Of a stretch of DNA of 64,000 nt, positions 1 through 7,895 are shown one piece after another. The notes under the pieces are model-generated. The model did not search any database, was not told the origin of the DNA, and worked only from the letters and a program-made list of their open reading frames with translations. This DNA comes from CAZHEV01 sp964531335 [NCBI: uncultured bacterium] (GTDB lineage Bacteria > Eisenbacteria > RBG-16-71-46 > CAZHEV01), in NCBI GenBank assembly GCA_964531335.1, contig CAZHEV010000001.1, positions 137,893 through 201,892 on the forward strand, read 5' to 3'. Position 1 is the stretch's first letter. Every line of letters begins with the position of its first letter. The position numbers were made by a program, and so were the translations under genes.

Positions 1-1
1 C

Positions 2-229
2 AACAAGAACACCATACCTTTTGACTCCAGGAGCCCGTTCGTGACGAGCGGAGTCAGGATCGGCACTCCCGCGGTCACCAGCAGGGGAATGAAGGAAGAT
101 GAGATGCGGGCGATAGCGGAGTACATCGACAAGATTCTATCCGACGTCGATAACGATACTTATGCCAGTGAGGTGAGAAAGGAGGTTAAGTCTCTCTGCA
201 CTCGGTTTCCCTTGTACCGGGGCTTGTAG
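2..229 (+). CDS. glyA: Serine hydroxymethyltransferase, C-terminal fragment
   Basis: The reading frame is open from base 2 and stops at TAG 227-229, so only the last ~75 residues are in the window. The visible segment contains the C-terminal signature [15 protein letters not shown] of PLP-dependent serine hydroxymethyltransferase, which interconverts serine plus tetrahydrofolate with glycine plus methylene-tetrahydrofolate in the cytoplasm. The 5' end and the PLP lysine lie upstream of the window. It precedes a nucleotide-sugar epimerase and a methionine-synthase-like cluster on the same strand; the folate link to folD (12.7 kb) and to methionine metabolism is suggestive only. Confidence 0.93.
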   Translation, partial: NKNTIPFDSRSPFVTSGVRIGTPAVTSRGMKEDEMRAIAEYIDKILSDVDNDTYASEVRKEVKSLCTRFPLYRGL

Positions 230-299
230 GAGAGCCGTCCGCGGCGGCGAAGGGCGGCCGGGGTGCGGGCATTCCACGAGCGACAGAGGGCTTGAGACT

Positions 300-1232
300 A
301 TGAAGATCTTGGTGACCGGCGGCGCAGGCTTTATTGGATCACACATCGTGGACGGCTACCTGGACGCCGGCCATGAAGTGGCGGTGGTGGACAACCTGTC
401 CACGGGCTCCTTGGAGAATCTCAATCCGAAAGCTCGGTTCTACGAGATCGATCTCAGAGACCGCGCCCTGATGGAGGTGCTGGAGCGGGAGGAGCCCGAG
501 GTCGTCAACCACCACGCCGCCCAGATGAGCGTGAAGATCTCCGTCGAGGACCCGCTCTTCGACGCCGACGTAAACATCAAGGGCACGCTGAGCCTGCTCG
601 AGTGCTGTAGGACGGCCGGCATCAAGAGGATGATCTACTCGTCGTCGGGTGGAACAGTGTACGGAGAGCCGACCAGGTTGCCGCTGGATGAAGATCACCC
701 GGTCGGTCCCATCTCTCCCTATGGGACTTCGAAGCTCGCCGGTGAGTACTACTTCAGCGTCTACTCGTCCTCCTACGGCATGCAGACGATCATATTCAGA
801 TACGCGAACGTGTACGGGCCCAGGCAGCGTCCGCACGGTGAGGCCGGGGTCGTGGCCATCTTCTGCCTGGATCTACTCGCGGGGGTCGCGCCGGTTATCC
901 ATTGGGACGGGGAGCAGGAGAAGGACTACGTGTACGTGGGCGACTGCGTACGCGCGAACCTGGCCGCGCTTTCGGCGGAGAGGTCCGGAGCGTACAACAT
1001 CGGAGCCGGGGTCGGCACCTCCGTAAACGAGCTTTACCGCCACCTCTCGGCGCTTATGAGCGCGGAGCAAGTGAGGCCCCGCAAGGGGCCGAGGCGGCCG
1101 GGAGACGTGCGCAGGATCTATCTCGATACCGCGCGGGCCCTAAAGGAGCTCGGATGGGCGCCCGCGGTTTCTCTGGAGGAGGGGCTGCGCATGACGGCCG
1201 AGTACTTCCGCGACAACGAGCCCCCGGCCTAG
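300..1232 (+). CDS. NAD-dependent epimerase/dehydratase (UDP-glucose 4-epimerase-like)
   Basis: A 310-residue extended short-chain dehydrogenase/reductase, typical length for GalE-like sugar-nucleotide epimerases. The NAD-binding Rossmann loop GGAGFIGSH is at residues 7-15. The catalytic serine region SSSGGTVYG lies near 114-122 and the catalytic Tyr141-x3-Lys145 pair (YGTSK) is present. It probably epimerises or dehydrates a nucleotide sugar for cell-surface polysaccharide synthesis; the exact substrate cannot be read from the sequence. It starts 70 bases after glyA and ends 35 bases before the methionine-synthase-like cluster, so it may be co-transcribed by position without sharing the pathway. 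Confidence 0.9.
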   Translation: MKILVTGGAGFIGSHIVDGYLDAGHEVAVVDNLSTGSLENLNPKARFYEIDLRDRALMEVLEREEPEVVNHHAAQMSVKISVEDPLFDADVNIKGTLSLLECCRTAGIKRMIYSSSGGTVYGEPTRLPLDEDHPVGPISPYGTSKLAGEYYFSVYSSSYGMQTIIFRYANVYGPRQRPHGEAGVVAIFCLDLLAGVAPVIHWDGEQEKDYVYVGDCVRANLAALSAERSGAYNIGAGVGTSVNELYRHLSALMSAEQVRPRKGPRRPGDVRRIYLDTARALKELGWAPAVSLEEGLRMTAEYFRDNEPPA

Positions 1233-1267
1233 CGTGACGCGAAAGCCGGCCTGCGACAGGGGAGAAG

Positions 1268-2152
1268 GTGAGCGCACTCGACGAGCTTCTCGAACGGCCC
1301 CCCGTGATCCTGGACGGAGCCATCGGAACGATGCTGCAGGAGCTCGGTCTCCCGCCCGGCGTGCCTCCGGAGACATGGAATATCGAGCGCCCCGACGAGG
1401 TGCGTTCGCTTGCGGAGGCCTACGCGCGCGCGGGAGCGGCTATCGTAACGACCAACACTTTCGGGGCCAATCGGGCCAGGCTGGAGGAGTACTCGCTCGA
1501 CGATCGCTTGGAACGGATAAACTCCGAAGGCGCGCGTCTGGCGGCCGAGGGGGTTGGTGGAGGCGCTCTGGTCGCGGGAAGCGTGGGGCCCAGCGGGCTT
1601 TGCACGGGCATGGATCCGCCCGCGGAGTCGCGGCTGGAGGGCCTGTTCTCCGAGCAGTGCCACTCGCTGGCCGGCGCAGGGGTCGATCTTCTGGTCCTGG
1701 AGACGTTCTACGACATAGCGGAGTTCCGGTGCGCGCTCCGCGCGGCGTCGGGCTGCGGGCTTCCTTTCATCGCCATGATGACCTTTCAAGAGACCCCGAG
1801 AGGTTTCTTCACGATGATGGGCGTCACGCCGGCGCGGGCGCTTGACGAGGCCCGAAGCCACGGCGCGGCGGCCGCGGGGGCAAACTGCACGTTGGGCAGC
1901 GATGCGATGCTCAGGCTGACAGTCGAGATGGCCTCTCTGGGGCCGCAGCCGCTGGCCGTGTCTCCCAACGCGGGACGGCCCGAGCTGGAAGGAGGCCGCA
2001 CTGTCTATAGACAAGGGCCCGCGGATTTCGCGGCCGACGTCGCGAGGGCCCAGGAGGCGGGGGCGGCGCTGGTCGGTGGGTGCTGCGGCACGACGCCGGG
2101 CTTCGTGCGCGCCGTCTCGAGCGCCCTGGCCGGGAGGAGCGGAAACAGGTGA
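1268..2152 (+). CDS. Stand-alone homocysteine S-methyltransferase domain (MetH N-terminal module type)
   Basis: A 294-residue protein equivalent to the first domain of cobalamin-dependent methionine synthase. It keeps the zinc-binding cysteines expected for activating homocysteine: Cys207 in GANCTLG and Cys272-Cys273 in GGCCGTTP. Early motifs ILDGAIGTMLQ and TTNTFGANR also match the family. The GTG start at 1268 follows GGAGAAG at short spacing. The gene overlaps the next one by the four bases GTGA, so translation is probably coupled. It is about one quarter the length of complete MetH; the missing modules are the following genes. It would accept a methyl group from a corrinoid protein. A stand-alone S-methylmethionine or betaine-type homocysteine methyltransferase is an alternative, but the corrinoid neighbours argue against that. 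Confidence 0.87.
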   Translation: MSALDELLERPPVILDGAIGTMLQELGLPPGVPPETWNIERPDEVRSLAEAYARAGAAIVTTNTFGANRARLEEYSLDDRLERINSEGARLAAEGVGGGALVAGSVGPSGLCTGMDPPAESRLEGLFSEQCHSLAGAGVDLLVLETFYDIAEFRCALRAASGCGLPFIAMMTFQETPRGFFTMMGVTPARALDEARSHGAAAAGANCTLGSDAMLRLTVEMASLGPQPLAVSPNAGRPELEGGRTVYRQGPADFAADVARAQEAGAALVGGCCGTTPGFVRAVSSALAGRSGNR

Positions 2153-2742
2153 ACCCCATCATAGCCGACGACTTCAAGGTCGAAGTTGACCGGGGCGAGG
2201 TCCTTCGTCTCTTGGGAGTGCCGAAGAGGACAGGCGATAGAGCTCTCAACGCGCCTCCACAGGCGATCGACCTGTATCCGCTCGTGCTGGAAGAGGCTTT
2301 GTCGCTAGTCAGGCCGAAGGCGGTGTATGCGGTTTTTCCGACCGAAGAGGTTCCTTATAATAAAGTCTTCAAGAGAGCGTCGAGCCTCGGCTTCGCCGTG
2401 TGCACCATAGGGCCCCTGGTGGAGACGGAGGCGGCTCGCTGCTCGAGCGGCGGGGAATCGCTCAAGGGTCTCCTGCTCGACGCGATAGGCAGCGTGGCGG
2501 TGGAGAGCGTGGTCGAGGACACCGCCGGCAGGATCAGGATGCACGCGGCCGGCCGCGGGGCGAAGGCCGGGGTGCGTTTCAGCCCGGGCTACGGTGCGTG
2601 GCCGCTGGAGTGGCAGAGGGATCTCTTTGGTATAGTCGATGGGTCCATGGTCGGGGTCAAGCTGAACGACTCCTGTATAATGGAGCCCAGGAAATCCGTG
2701 TCCTTCGCCGTTAGAATCGGAGCGGCGCCGGACGCCTCATAG
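2149..2742 (+). CDS. Stand-alone MetH-type activation (S-adenosylmethionine-binding) domain protein
   Basis: A protein of about 197 residues from the GTG start at 2149, which overlaps the upstream stop. Longer in-frame extension to 2080 exists, but that part lies inside the upstream gene. The C-terminal motif RFSPGYGAWPLEWQ matches the AdoMet-binding RxxxGY region of the methionine synthase reactivation domain. In MetH this domain re-methylates cob(II)alamin reductively using AdoMet after accidental oxidation. Here it is a separate polypeptide, presumably serving the corrinoid protein encoded 9 bases downstream. Related free-standing activation domains are known beside split methionine synthases; which electron donor it uses cannot be seen. 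Confidence 0.82.
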   Translation: MNPIIADDFKVEVDRGEVLRLLGVPKRTGDRALNAPPQAIDLYPLVLEEALSLVRPKAVYAVFPTEEVPYNKVFKRASSLGFAVCTIGPLVETEAARCSSGGESLKGLLLDAIGSVAVESVVEDTAGRIRMHAAGRGAKAGVRFSPGYGAWPLEWQRDLFGIVDGSMVGVKLNDSCIMEPRKSVSFAVRIGAAPDAS

Positions 2743-2751
2743 AGGTGTGAA

Positions 2752-3411
2752 ATGGGGAGACAAGACATACTGGAATCGATCGGGAACGCGCTCATCAGGT
2801 TGGATGAGAGCGCTCTCGACTCGCAAGTCGATTCCGCGCTTGAATCGGGCCTGAGTCCCATCGCGGTTCTCGAAGGTGGAATAGCCGCGGGTCTCAGGGT
2901 CCTGGGGGAGAAATTCCAGAGCGGAGAGGTGTTCATTCCGCACCTCGCGGTAGCCGCGGACATGGCGAAAAGGCAACTTGACAAGGCCAAGGCCCTCATG
3001 CCGTCAGGGGGACCGGACGCGGCGGGGCCTGTCGTGATACTGGGGACTGTCCGCGACGACATACACGATCTCGGGAAGAACCTTGTCGGGGCGTTGCTTT
3101 CGGTGTCCGGGTTCTCCGTGCTCGACCTGGGAAAGGACGTTCCCGAGGAACGATTCGTCGAGGAGGCGCAAAAGAGCGGAGTGGCCCTGATAGGTATGTC
3201 GGCGCTCATGACCACCACGATGGTCAACCAGCGGTCCGTCATACAGGGCCTGGAGCGTCAGGGCCTCCGGGACAGGATCAAGGTGATGGTTGGCGGCGCT
3301 CCCACGAGCAGGTCGTGGGCGGAGGAGATAGGCGCCGACGGATACGCAGAGGACGTGGTCTCGGCCGTGAGACTCGCGTCATCGCTGGCGAGCTCGCTGC
3401 CTCGTAGCTGA
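2752..3411 (+). CDS. Corrinoid (B12-binding) methyl-carrier protein, MtbC/MetH-cap type
   Basis: A 219-residue protein with the two-part build of methyltransferase corrinoid proteins. A helical cap occupies roughly residues 1-85, followed by a Rossmann B12-binding domain. The cobalt-ligating signature D103-x-H105-x-x-G108 (DIHDLG) is intact, followed by GMSALMTTTM and GGAPTS, which contact the nucleotide tail in the family. It should carry a methyl group on cobalt between the MttB-like protein encoded just downstream and the homocysteine domain encoded upstream. Length and domain order match MtmC/MtbC/MttC and the middle of MetH. Confidence 0.9.
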   Translation: MGRQDILESIGNALIRLDESALDSQVDSALESGLSPIAVLEGGIAAGLRVLGEKFQSGEVFIPHLAVAADMAKRQLDKAKALMPSGGPDAAGPVVILGTVRDDIHDLGKNLVGALLSVSGFSVLDLGKDVPEERFVEEAQKSGVALIGMSALMTTTMVNQRSVIQGLERQGLRDRIKVMVGGAPTSRSWAEEIGADGYAEDVVSAVRLASSLASSLPRS

Positions 3412-3440
3412 AGCCGAGCCCGGCTGGGGCGCATTTGATC

Positions 3441-4913
3441 ATGGATCGATTCGACATACTGCCCGACGAAGCGGTTGGAAACATAATCGATCAGGCGATG
3501 AGCCTTCTCGAGGACCCTGGCATCCAGGTCCCCAAAGGGCAGGTGGGGCCTGTTTTGCTGGAAGCGGGCGCCCTGGAGGGCTCCATCGCGGGAACAGTCC
3601 GCATCCCAAGGGAGCTGGTGGAAAAGTCCCTCGCATCGGCGCCGCCGGGCTTCAGTCTCTACGACGCCGAGGGGCTCGAGCGCGTGGCCTACGGCTCCGG
3701 CGCCGTTCATTTCGATCCAGGCTCGGCGGCCGTCAGGATTCTGGAGGCGGACGGGCGCACGTACCGGGTGCCCATCGTCCCGGATCTTGTGAATCTCGCG
3801 CGCCTGACAGGGCGATTGGAGCAGATGGATGCGCAGAGCACGGCGCTCGTGCCGTCCGACGTGCCCCACGTGATCGCTGACCGCTATCGCCTGTACATCG
3901 CGCTCAAGTACTGCACGAAGCCGGTGGTCACAGGCGCTTTCGTCCCGGAGGGCGTTCCCGTCATGGCGAGCCTTCTTGCCGCCGCAGCCGGAAGCGAGGA
4001 GCAGGCGAGACGAAAACCGCGAGCTGTCTTCGACTGCTGCCCGTCGCCGCCTCTGATGTGGAGCGAGGCGACGTGCCGCAACCTGATGGACTGCGCCAAG
4101 CTCGGCCTTCCAGCGCAGCTCATATCCATGCCGCTGACCGGAGCGACGGGGCCGGCCACGCTTCTGGGCTCACTGGTTCAGCACACGGCGGAGAACCTCA
4201 GCGGGGTCGTCATACACCAGGTGAGCGGCCCCGGCTCGCCCGTCGTGTACGGGGGGTCGCCCTCCATCTTCGAGATGCGGCAGGGAACGACGCCCATGGG
4301 CGCGATGGAGACGCTCCTTCTGGACTGCGGTCTCGCCCAGGTGGGACGGCGCCTCGGTCTGCCCACTCACGCATACATGGGGCTGAGCGACTCAAAGACA
4401 CTGGACGTCCAGGCGGGGGCCGAGGCGGCGCTGGGGACTCTGCTCGCCGGGCTCGCAGGCATAAACATGGTCTCCGGCGCGGGAATGCTGGAGTTCGAGA
4501 GCTGTCAAAGCCTGGAGAAGCTGGTCATAGACAACGACATTTGTCTCATGGTGAGGAGGTTTCTCTCGGGCTACGACCTGGCCGACACGGAGGCGGTGGA
4601 GGTGATTCGCGAGGTCGGGCCGGGCGGACACTTCTTGGCCCACGGGCACACTTTGAAATGGTTCAGGAGCGAGCAGGCGCTTCCCTCGGCCGCCATAGAC
4701 AGGGCGCCCCGTACGGTCTGGGAGAACGCCGGCGGCAAGGGCGCCCGTGAGAGAGCCGCGCTGCGTGTGAGGGAGCTGTTGAGCGGAGAGGTCCGCCCCG
4801 TGGTCGCTCCCGACGTGGAGCGCGAGCTGACCGAGATAATACTTGCCGAGGCGCGCGGAGCGGGCATGGACGCCCTAGTGCCTGAGTCGATCGCCGGAGG
4901 AGGAGAAAGATGA
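3441..4913 (+). CDS. MttB-family corrinoid methyltransferase (non-pyrrolysine type)
   Basis: About 490 residues, full length for the trimethylamine methyltransferase MttB superfamily. An in-frame TTG at 3435 is an alternative start; ATG 3441 is preferred for spacing from the weak GGGG upstream. Family-like segments include the SDSKTLDVQ motif near residues 314-322 and the glycine-rich middle region GLAGINMVSGAGMLEF. The reading frame has no internal TAG, so it is not a pyrrolysine-containing trimethylamine enzyme. Characterised members lacking pyrrolysine, such as glycine betaine methyltransferase MtgB, demethylate quaternary amines onto a corrinoid protein. The adjacent corrinoid gene supports that role; the actual methyl donor is unknown. 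The end overlaps the next gene by ATGA. Confidence 0.87.
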   Translation: MDRFDILPDEAVGNIIDQAMSLLEDPGIQVPKGQVGPVLLEAGALEGSIAGTVRIPRELVEKSLASAPPGFSLYDAEGLERVAYGSGAVHFDPGSAAVRILEADGRTYRVPIVPDLVNLARLTGRLEQMDAQSTALVPSDVPHVIADRYRLYIALKYCTKPVVTGAFVPEGVPVMASLLAAAAGSEEQARRKPRAVFDCCPSPPLMWSEATCRNLMDCAKLGLPAQLISMPLTGATGPATLLGSLVQHTAENLSGVVIHQVSGPGSPVVYGGSPSIFEMRQGTTPMGAMETLLLDCGLAQVGRRLGLPTHAYMGLSDSKTLDVQAGAEAALGTLLAGLAGINMVSGAGMLEFESCQSLEKLVIDNDICLMVRRFLSGYDLADTEAVEVIREVGPGGHFLAHGHTLKWFRSEQALPSAAIDRAPRTVWENAGGKGARERAALRVRELLSGEVRPVVAPDVERELTEIILAEARGAGMDALVPESIAGGGER

Positions 4914-5686
4914 CGGGACGCTGGGCGGTCCTCATGGCCGCGACCGCCGTGCTGCTGACGGCTGCTTGTTCGCAGAACGGGTCTTCAGATCCAGAGAAGA
5001 GGGCTGAGGCCGGCCTTGCCCACCTCGAAAGAGGATATTTGTATCTCGAGCGCGGCAACTTCGACCGGGCGATGGAGGACTTGGTTGTCGCGGCCGAGCT
5101 CATGCCTGACAGCACCGCCCCACTTCTGGCCATAGCCGGGGTGTACGAGGCGGAGGGGAAGTTTCAGCAGGCGGTCGAGACCTATCGCGCAGCCATTGCC
5201 CTCGAGCCCGATCTGGCGGCTGCTCACTTCAAGATAGCCTTGATCAGCAAGAGGGCCAGAAAGGACTACGAAACGGCCCTTCCCAGGCTTCAGAGGGCGG
5301 CGGAGCTCGACAGCACCGAGGCTGAGTATTTCTACCAGCTCGGCGACACCTACCATGACCTGGAGCGGTTCGGGGAGGCCAAGGAAAACTTCGAGATGGC
5401 GATCTCCTTGGATCCCGATCACCCCTATGCCCATTACGGGTTGGGGGAGATCCTGGAGGCCCACATGGACCGCCCGGAGGAGGGCTTCTCGGAGTACGAG
5501 AAGGCGGTGGCCATCTCGCCCAATGATCCCGCCCTAAGACTTCTCATCGGAGAGGCCTACGCGAAACACCGCAGGGCTCAGGAGGCGTACACGCACCTCA
5601 ATGCGTTCCTGCGTCTGGCCCCGGAGGCGCCGCAGGCCGAGATGATAAGAAAACTACTTAACCGGCTTGGGAGATCTGAGGGCTAA
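4910..5686 (+). CDS. Tetratricopeptide-repeat lipoprotein
   Basis: A 258-residue protein starting at the ATGA overlap with the MttB-like gene. The N-terminus is a lipoprotein signal: a hydrophobic stretch ends in T-A-A-Cys20, so the mature protein is probably lipid-anchored in the envelope. The rest (about 30-255) is built of about six tetratricopeptide repeats, e.g. LYLERGNFDRAMEDL and GKFQQAVETYRAAIALEPD. TPR proteins mediate protein contacts, so no reaction is implied. Co-translation with the methyltransferase cluster is notable because the other members look cytoplasmic. It is the last gene before tRNA-Val. Confidence 0.85.
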   Translation: MTGRWAVLMAATAVLLTAACSQNGSSDPEKRAEAGLAHLERGYLYLERGNFDRAMEDLVVAAELMPDSTAPLLAIAGVYEAEGKFQQAVETYRAAIALEPDLAAAHFKIALISKRARKDYETALPRLQRAAELDSTEAEYFYQLGDTYHDLERFGEAKENFEMAISLDPDHPYAHYGLGEILEAHMDRPEEGFSEYEKAVAISPNDPALRLLIGEAYAKHRRAQEAYTHLNAFLRLAPEAPQAEMIRKLLNRLGRSEG

Positions 5687-5724
5687 GCCCTTGACGGTTT
5701 TGCCGATAGCCCGCTAATTGTCCC

Positions 5725-5753
5725 TTGACTCGATCCGCTCTTTGTGGTTTCAT
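5725..5753 (+). promoter_or_regulatory. Candidate sigma-70-type promoter for tRNA-Val
   Basis: TTGACT at 5725-5730 and TTTCAT at 5748-5753 are separated by 17 bases. The -35 matches five of six consensus positions, the -10 four of six. Predicted initiation near 5760 lies just upstream of the mature tRNA start at 5767, which makes the placement convincing. Confidence 0.5.
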
Positions 5754-5766
5754 GAACCGCGGCGGT

Positions 5767-5843
5767 GGGCGATTAGCTCAGTTGGTTAGAGTGCTTGCTT
5801 GACATGCAAGAGGTCACTGGTTCGACTCCAGTATCGCCCACCA
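5767..5843 (+). tRNA. tRNA-Val (anticodon GAC)
   Basis: A 77-base cloverleaf. The acceptor strands GGGCGAT (5767-5773) and ATCGCCC (5833-5839) pair perfectly, with discriminator A and an encoded CCA (5841-5843). The anticodon stem CTTGC/GCAAG encloses the loop TTGACAT, giving anticodon GAC for valine (GUC). The T-arm contains GGTTCGACTCC. It is followed immediately by a terminator hairpin, so it is a single-gene transcript separate from thrS. Confidence 0.96.
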
Positions 5844-5847
5844 TTAG

Positions 5848-5870
5848 GCCAGGAGCTTCCTGGCTTTTTT
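5848..5870 (+). terminator. Rho-independent terminator after tRNA-Val
   Basis: A perfect 7-bp stem GCCAGGA / TCCTGGC (5848-5854 with 5858-5864), loop GCT, is followed by six T residues (5865-5870). It sits four bases after the tRNA CCA end, and so separates tRNA transcription from thrS. Confidence 0.88.
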
Positions 5871-5933
5871 CCGGCTTCGCCCCCCGGTCGGGCGGGGTAT
5901 CCCTATGCCGAGCAAGAGGGTAACGAGCAACAG

Positions 5934-7862
5934 ATGACGGACGATGCGCATATAACCGTGCGCTTCCCCGGAGACGGAGAGGTGCAGCTTGAGCCCGGCC
6001 GCAAGGCGGTGGAGGCCCTGAAGGAGCGCGGACTCGCAAAGGGGGCGCTGGCCGCGGCGGTGGACGGGCGCCTCGTGGACCTGTCCTTCAGACTCGTCGA
6101 GGGCTGCGCGCTGGAGCCCGTCACCTTCGAGAGCACGCAGGGCAGGGAGGTGCTGCGCCACAGCGCCTCCCACGTGATGGCCTCCGCGGTCAAGGAGCTA
6201 TTCCCGGACGTCAGGCTGGCCATTGGCCCCGCGATTGAGGATGGCTTCTACTACGACTTCGAAAAGGCCGATCCCTTCACTCCGGAGGACCTCGAGGCCA
6301 TAACCAGGAAGATGAAGGAGATAGTCAAGGCGGATCTTCCTTTCGAGAGGATGGAGCTGTCGAAGCAGGCCGCCCGCGAGCAGCTCGAAGCGGCCGGGGA
6401 GCGGTTCAAGTTGGAGCTCCTGGACGAGATCCGGGACGGGGCCGTCACCGCGTACAGGCACGGAGACTTCGTCGATCTGTGCAGGGGGCCTCATGTCCCG
6501 TCCACCAGATACGCTCGCCACTTCAAGCTGCTCTCCACAGCGGGCGCGTACTGGCGCGGCGACGAGTCGAAGCCGATGCTCCAGCGCATTTACGGGACGG
6601 TGTTTACGAAGGCCGAGGACCTGAAGGCGCACATGGCGAGGTTGGAGGAGGCACGCCGGAGGGACCACAGGCGCCTGGGAGCGGAGCTCGACATGTTCAG
6701 CTTCCACGAGGAGGCCGGAGGCGGGTTCGTATTCTGGCACCCCAAGGGGGAGGCGCTCATTCACACTATGCTGGAGTACTGGCAAAGCGAGCACCGCAAG
6801 AGGGGCTACCAGTTCATTCGCACCCCCCATATGGCCCAGGCCAATCTCTGGAGGACCAGCGGTCATCTGGACTACTACAGCGAGAACATGTACACGATGG
6901 ACATAGAGGGGCGCCAGTACGTCGTCAAGCCCATGAACTGCCCCGGGCACATCCTCGTCTACAAGAGCTCCAAGAGAAGCTATAGAGAGCTTCCCCTGCG
7001 GTATGCCGAGCTGGGCACGGTCTACAGGAGGGAACGGTCCGGGGTGCTACACGGCCTCATGCGCGTGAGAATGATCACCATGGACGACGCCCATATCTTC
7101 TGCACCGACGAGCAGGTGGGCGACGAGGTCGTCGGGGTGGTCGATCTCTGCACCACCATGTTGCGGACTTTCGGCTTCGAGGACTTCAAGGTCGAGCTGA
7201 GCGTAAGGGATCCCGGCTGCCCTGAGCACTACGCCGGCGAGCCGTCGCAATGGGACGCGGCCGAAGCGGCGCTGGTCAAGGCCCTGGACAGGACGGGCCT
7301 GGACTATGCCACCGTGAAGGGCGAGGCGGCGTTCTACGGGCCCAAGATAGACATCAAGATGACGGACGCCCTGGGCCGCACCTGGCAGGCCTCCACCGTC
7401 CAGTTCGATTTCAACCTGCCCAACAGATTCGACATAACCTATGTCGGCCAGGACGGTGCGGAACACCACGTGGTCCTGGTCCACCGAGCCGTGCTGGGCT
7501 CCATGGAGAGGTTCGTGGGAATCCTGCTCGAGCATTACGGGGGCCGCTTCCCGGTTTGGCTTGCGCCGGTACAGGCTATTTTGATAAATGTTGGTAAAGA
7601 GGCCGCCGAGTACGCGTCCGAGGCGCGCGACGGGCTCGTCAAGAGGGGGTTCCGGGCGGAGGTCGATCTGAGCGATGATACGGTTGGAGCGAAAATAAGA
7701 AAGGCGGAGTTGCAGAAGATCCCCTATATGTTGGTGGTCGGTAAGAAGGAGCTGGCGCGGGGAAATGTCTCCGTCAGGAGCAAGAGCGCCGGGGACGAAG
7801 GCTCGGTACCCTTGAGCGAGTTCATGGACCGGCTCACCACCGAGGTTCGAAGCAAGACTTAG
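5934..7862 (+). CDS. thrS: Threonyl-tRNA synthetase
   Basis: A 642-residue class II aminoacyl-tRNA synthetase from ATG 5934, the normal length. The frame is open further upstream but would run through the tRNA and its terminator. An N-terminal TGS-like domain is followed by the editing-domain metal motif HSASHVM and by LCRGPHV. The catalytic core contains MNCPGH (zinc cysteine), YRRERSGVLHGLMRVR (motif 2) and VLVHRAVLGSMERF (motif 3), with an anticodon-binding domain at the end. It charges tRNA-Thr and hydrolyses mischarged serine. It heads the conserved thrS-infC-rpmI-rplT order; the downstream infC begins within 35 bases. Confidence 0.97.
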   Translation: MTDDAHITVRFPGDGEVQLEPGRKAVEALKERGLAKGALAAAVDGRLVDLSFRLVEGCALEPVTFESTQGREVLRHSASHVMASAVKELFPDVRLAIGPAIEDGFYYDFEKADPFTPEDLEAITRKMKEIVKADLPFERMELSKQAAREQLEAAGERFKLELLDEIRDGAVTAYRHGDFVDLCRGPHVPSTRYARHFKLLSTAGAYWRGDESKPMLQRIYGTVFTKAEDLKAHMARLEEARRRDHRRLGAELDMFSFHEEAGGGFVFWHPKGEALIHTMLEYWQSEHRKRGYQFIRTPHMAQANLWRTSGHLDYYSENMYTMDIEGRQYVVKPMNCPGHILVYKSSKRSYRELPLRYAELGTVYRRERSGVLHGLMRVRMITMDDAHIFCTDEQVGDEVVGVVDLCTTMLRTFGFEDFKVELSVRDPGCPEHYAGEPSQWDAAEAALVKALDRTGLDYATVKGEAAFYGPKIDIKMTDALGRTWQASTVQFDFNLPNRFDITYVGQDGAEHHVVLVHRAVLGSMERFVGILLEHYGGRFPVWLAPVQAILINVGKEAAEYASEARDGLVKRGFRAEVDLSDDTVGAKIRKAELQKIPYMLVVGKKELARGNVSVRSKSAGDEGSVPLSEFMDRLTTEVRSKT

Positions 7863-7895
7863 TTGTTTGAAGCAGACTCGAAGGAGGTGGTCTGT

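Noticed and set aside
230-299. Cobalamin or SAM riboswitch before the methyl-transfer cluster
   Set aside because: The gaps upstream (70 and 35 bases) are too short, and no conserved core was seen.
3441-4913. Pyrrolysine-containing MttB
   Set aside because: No in-frame TAG in the full-length frame.
5799-5933. Upstream extension of thrS
   Set aside because: It runs through tRNA-Val and its terminator.
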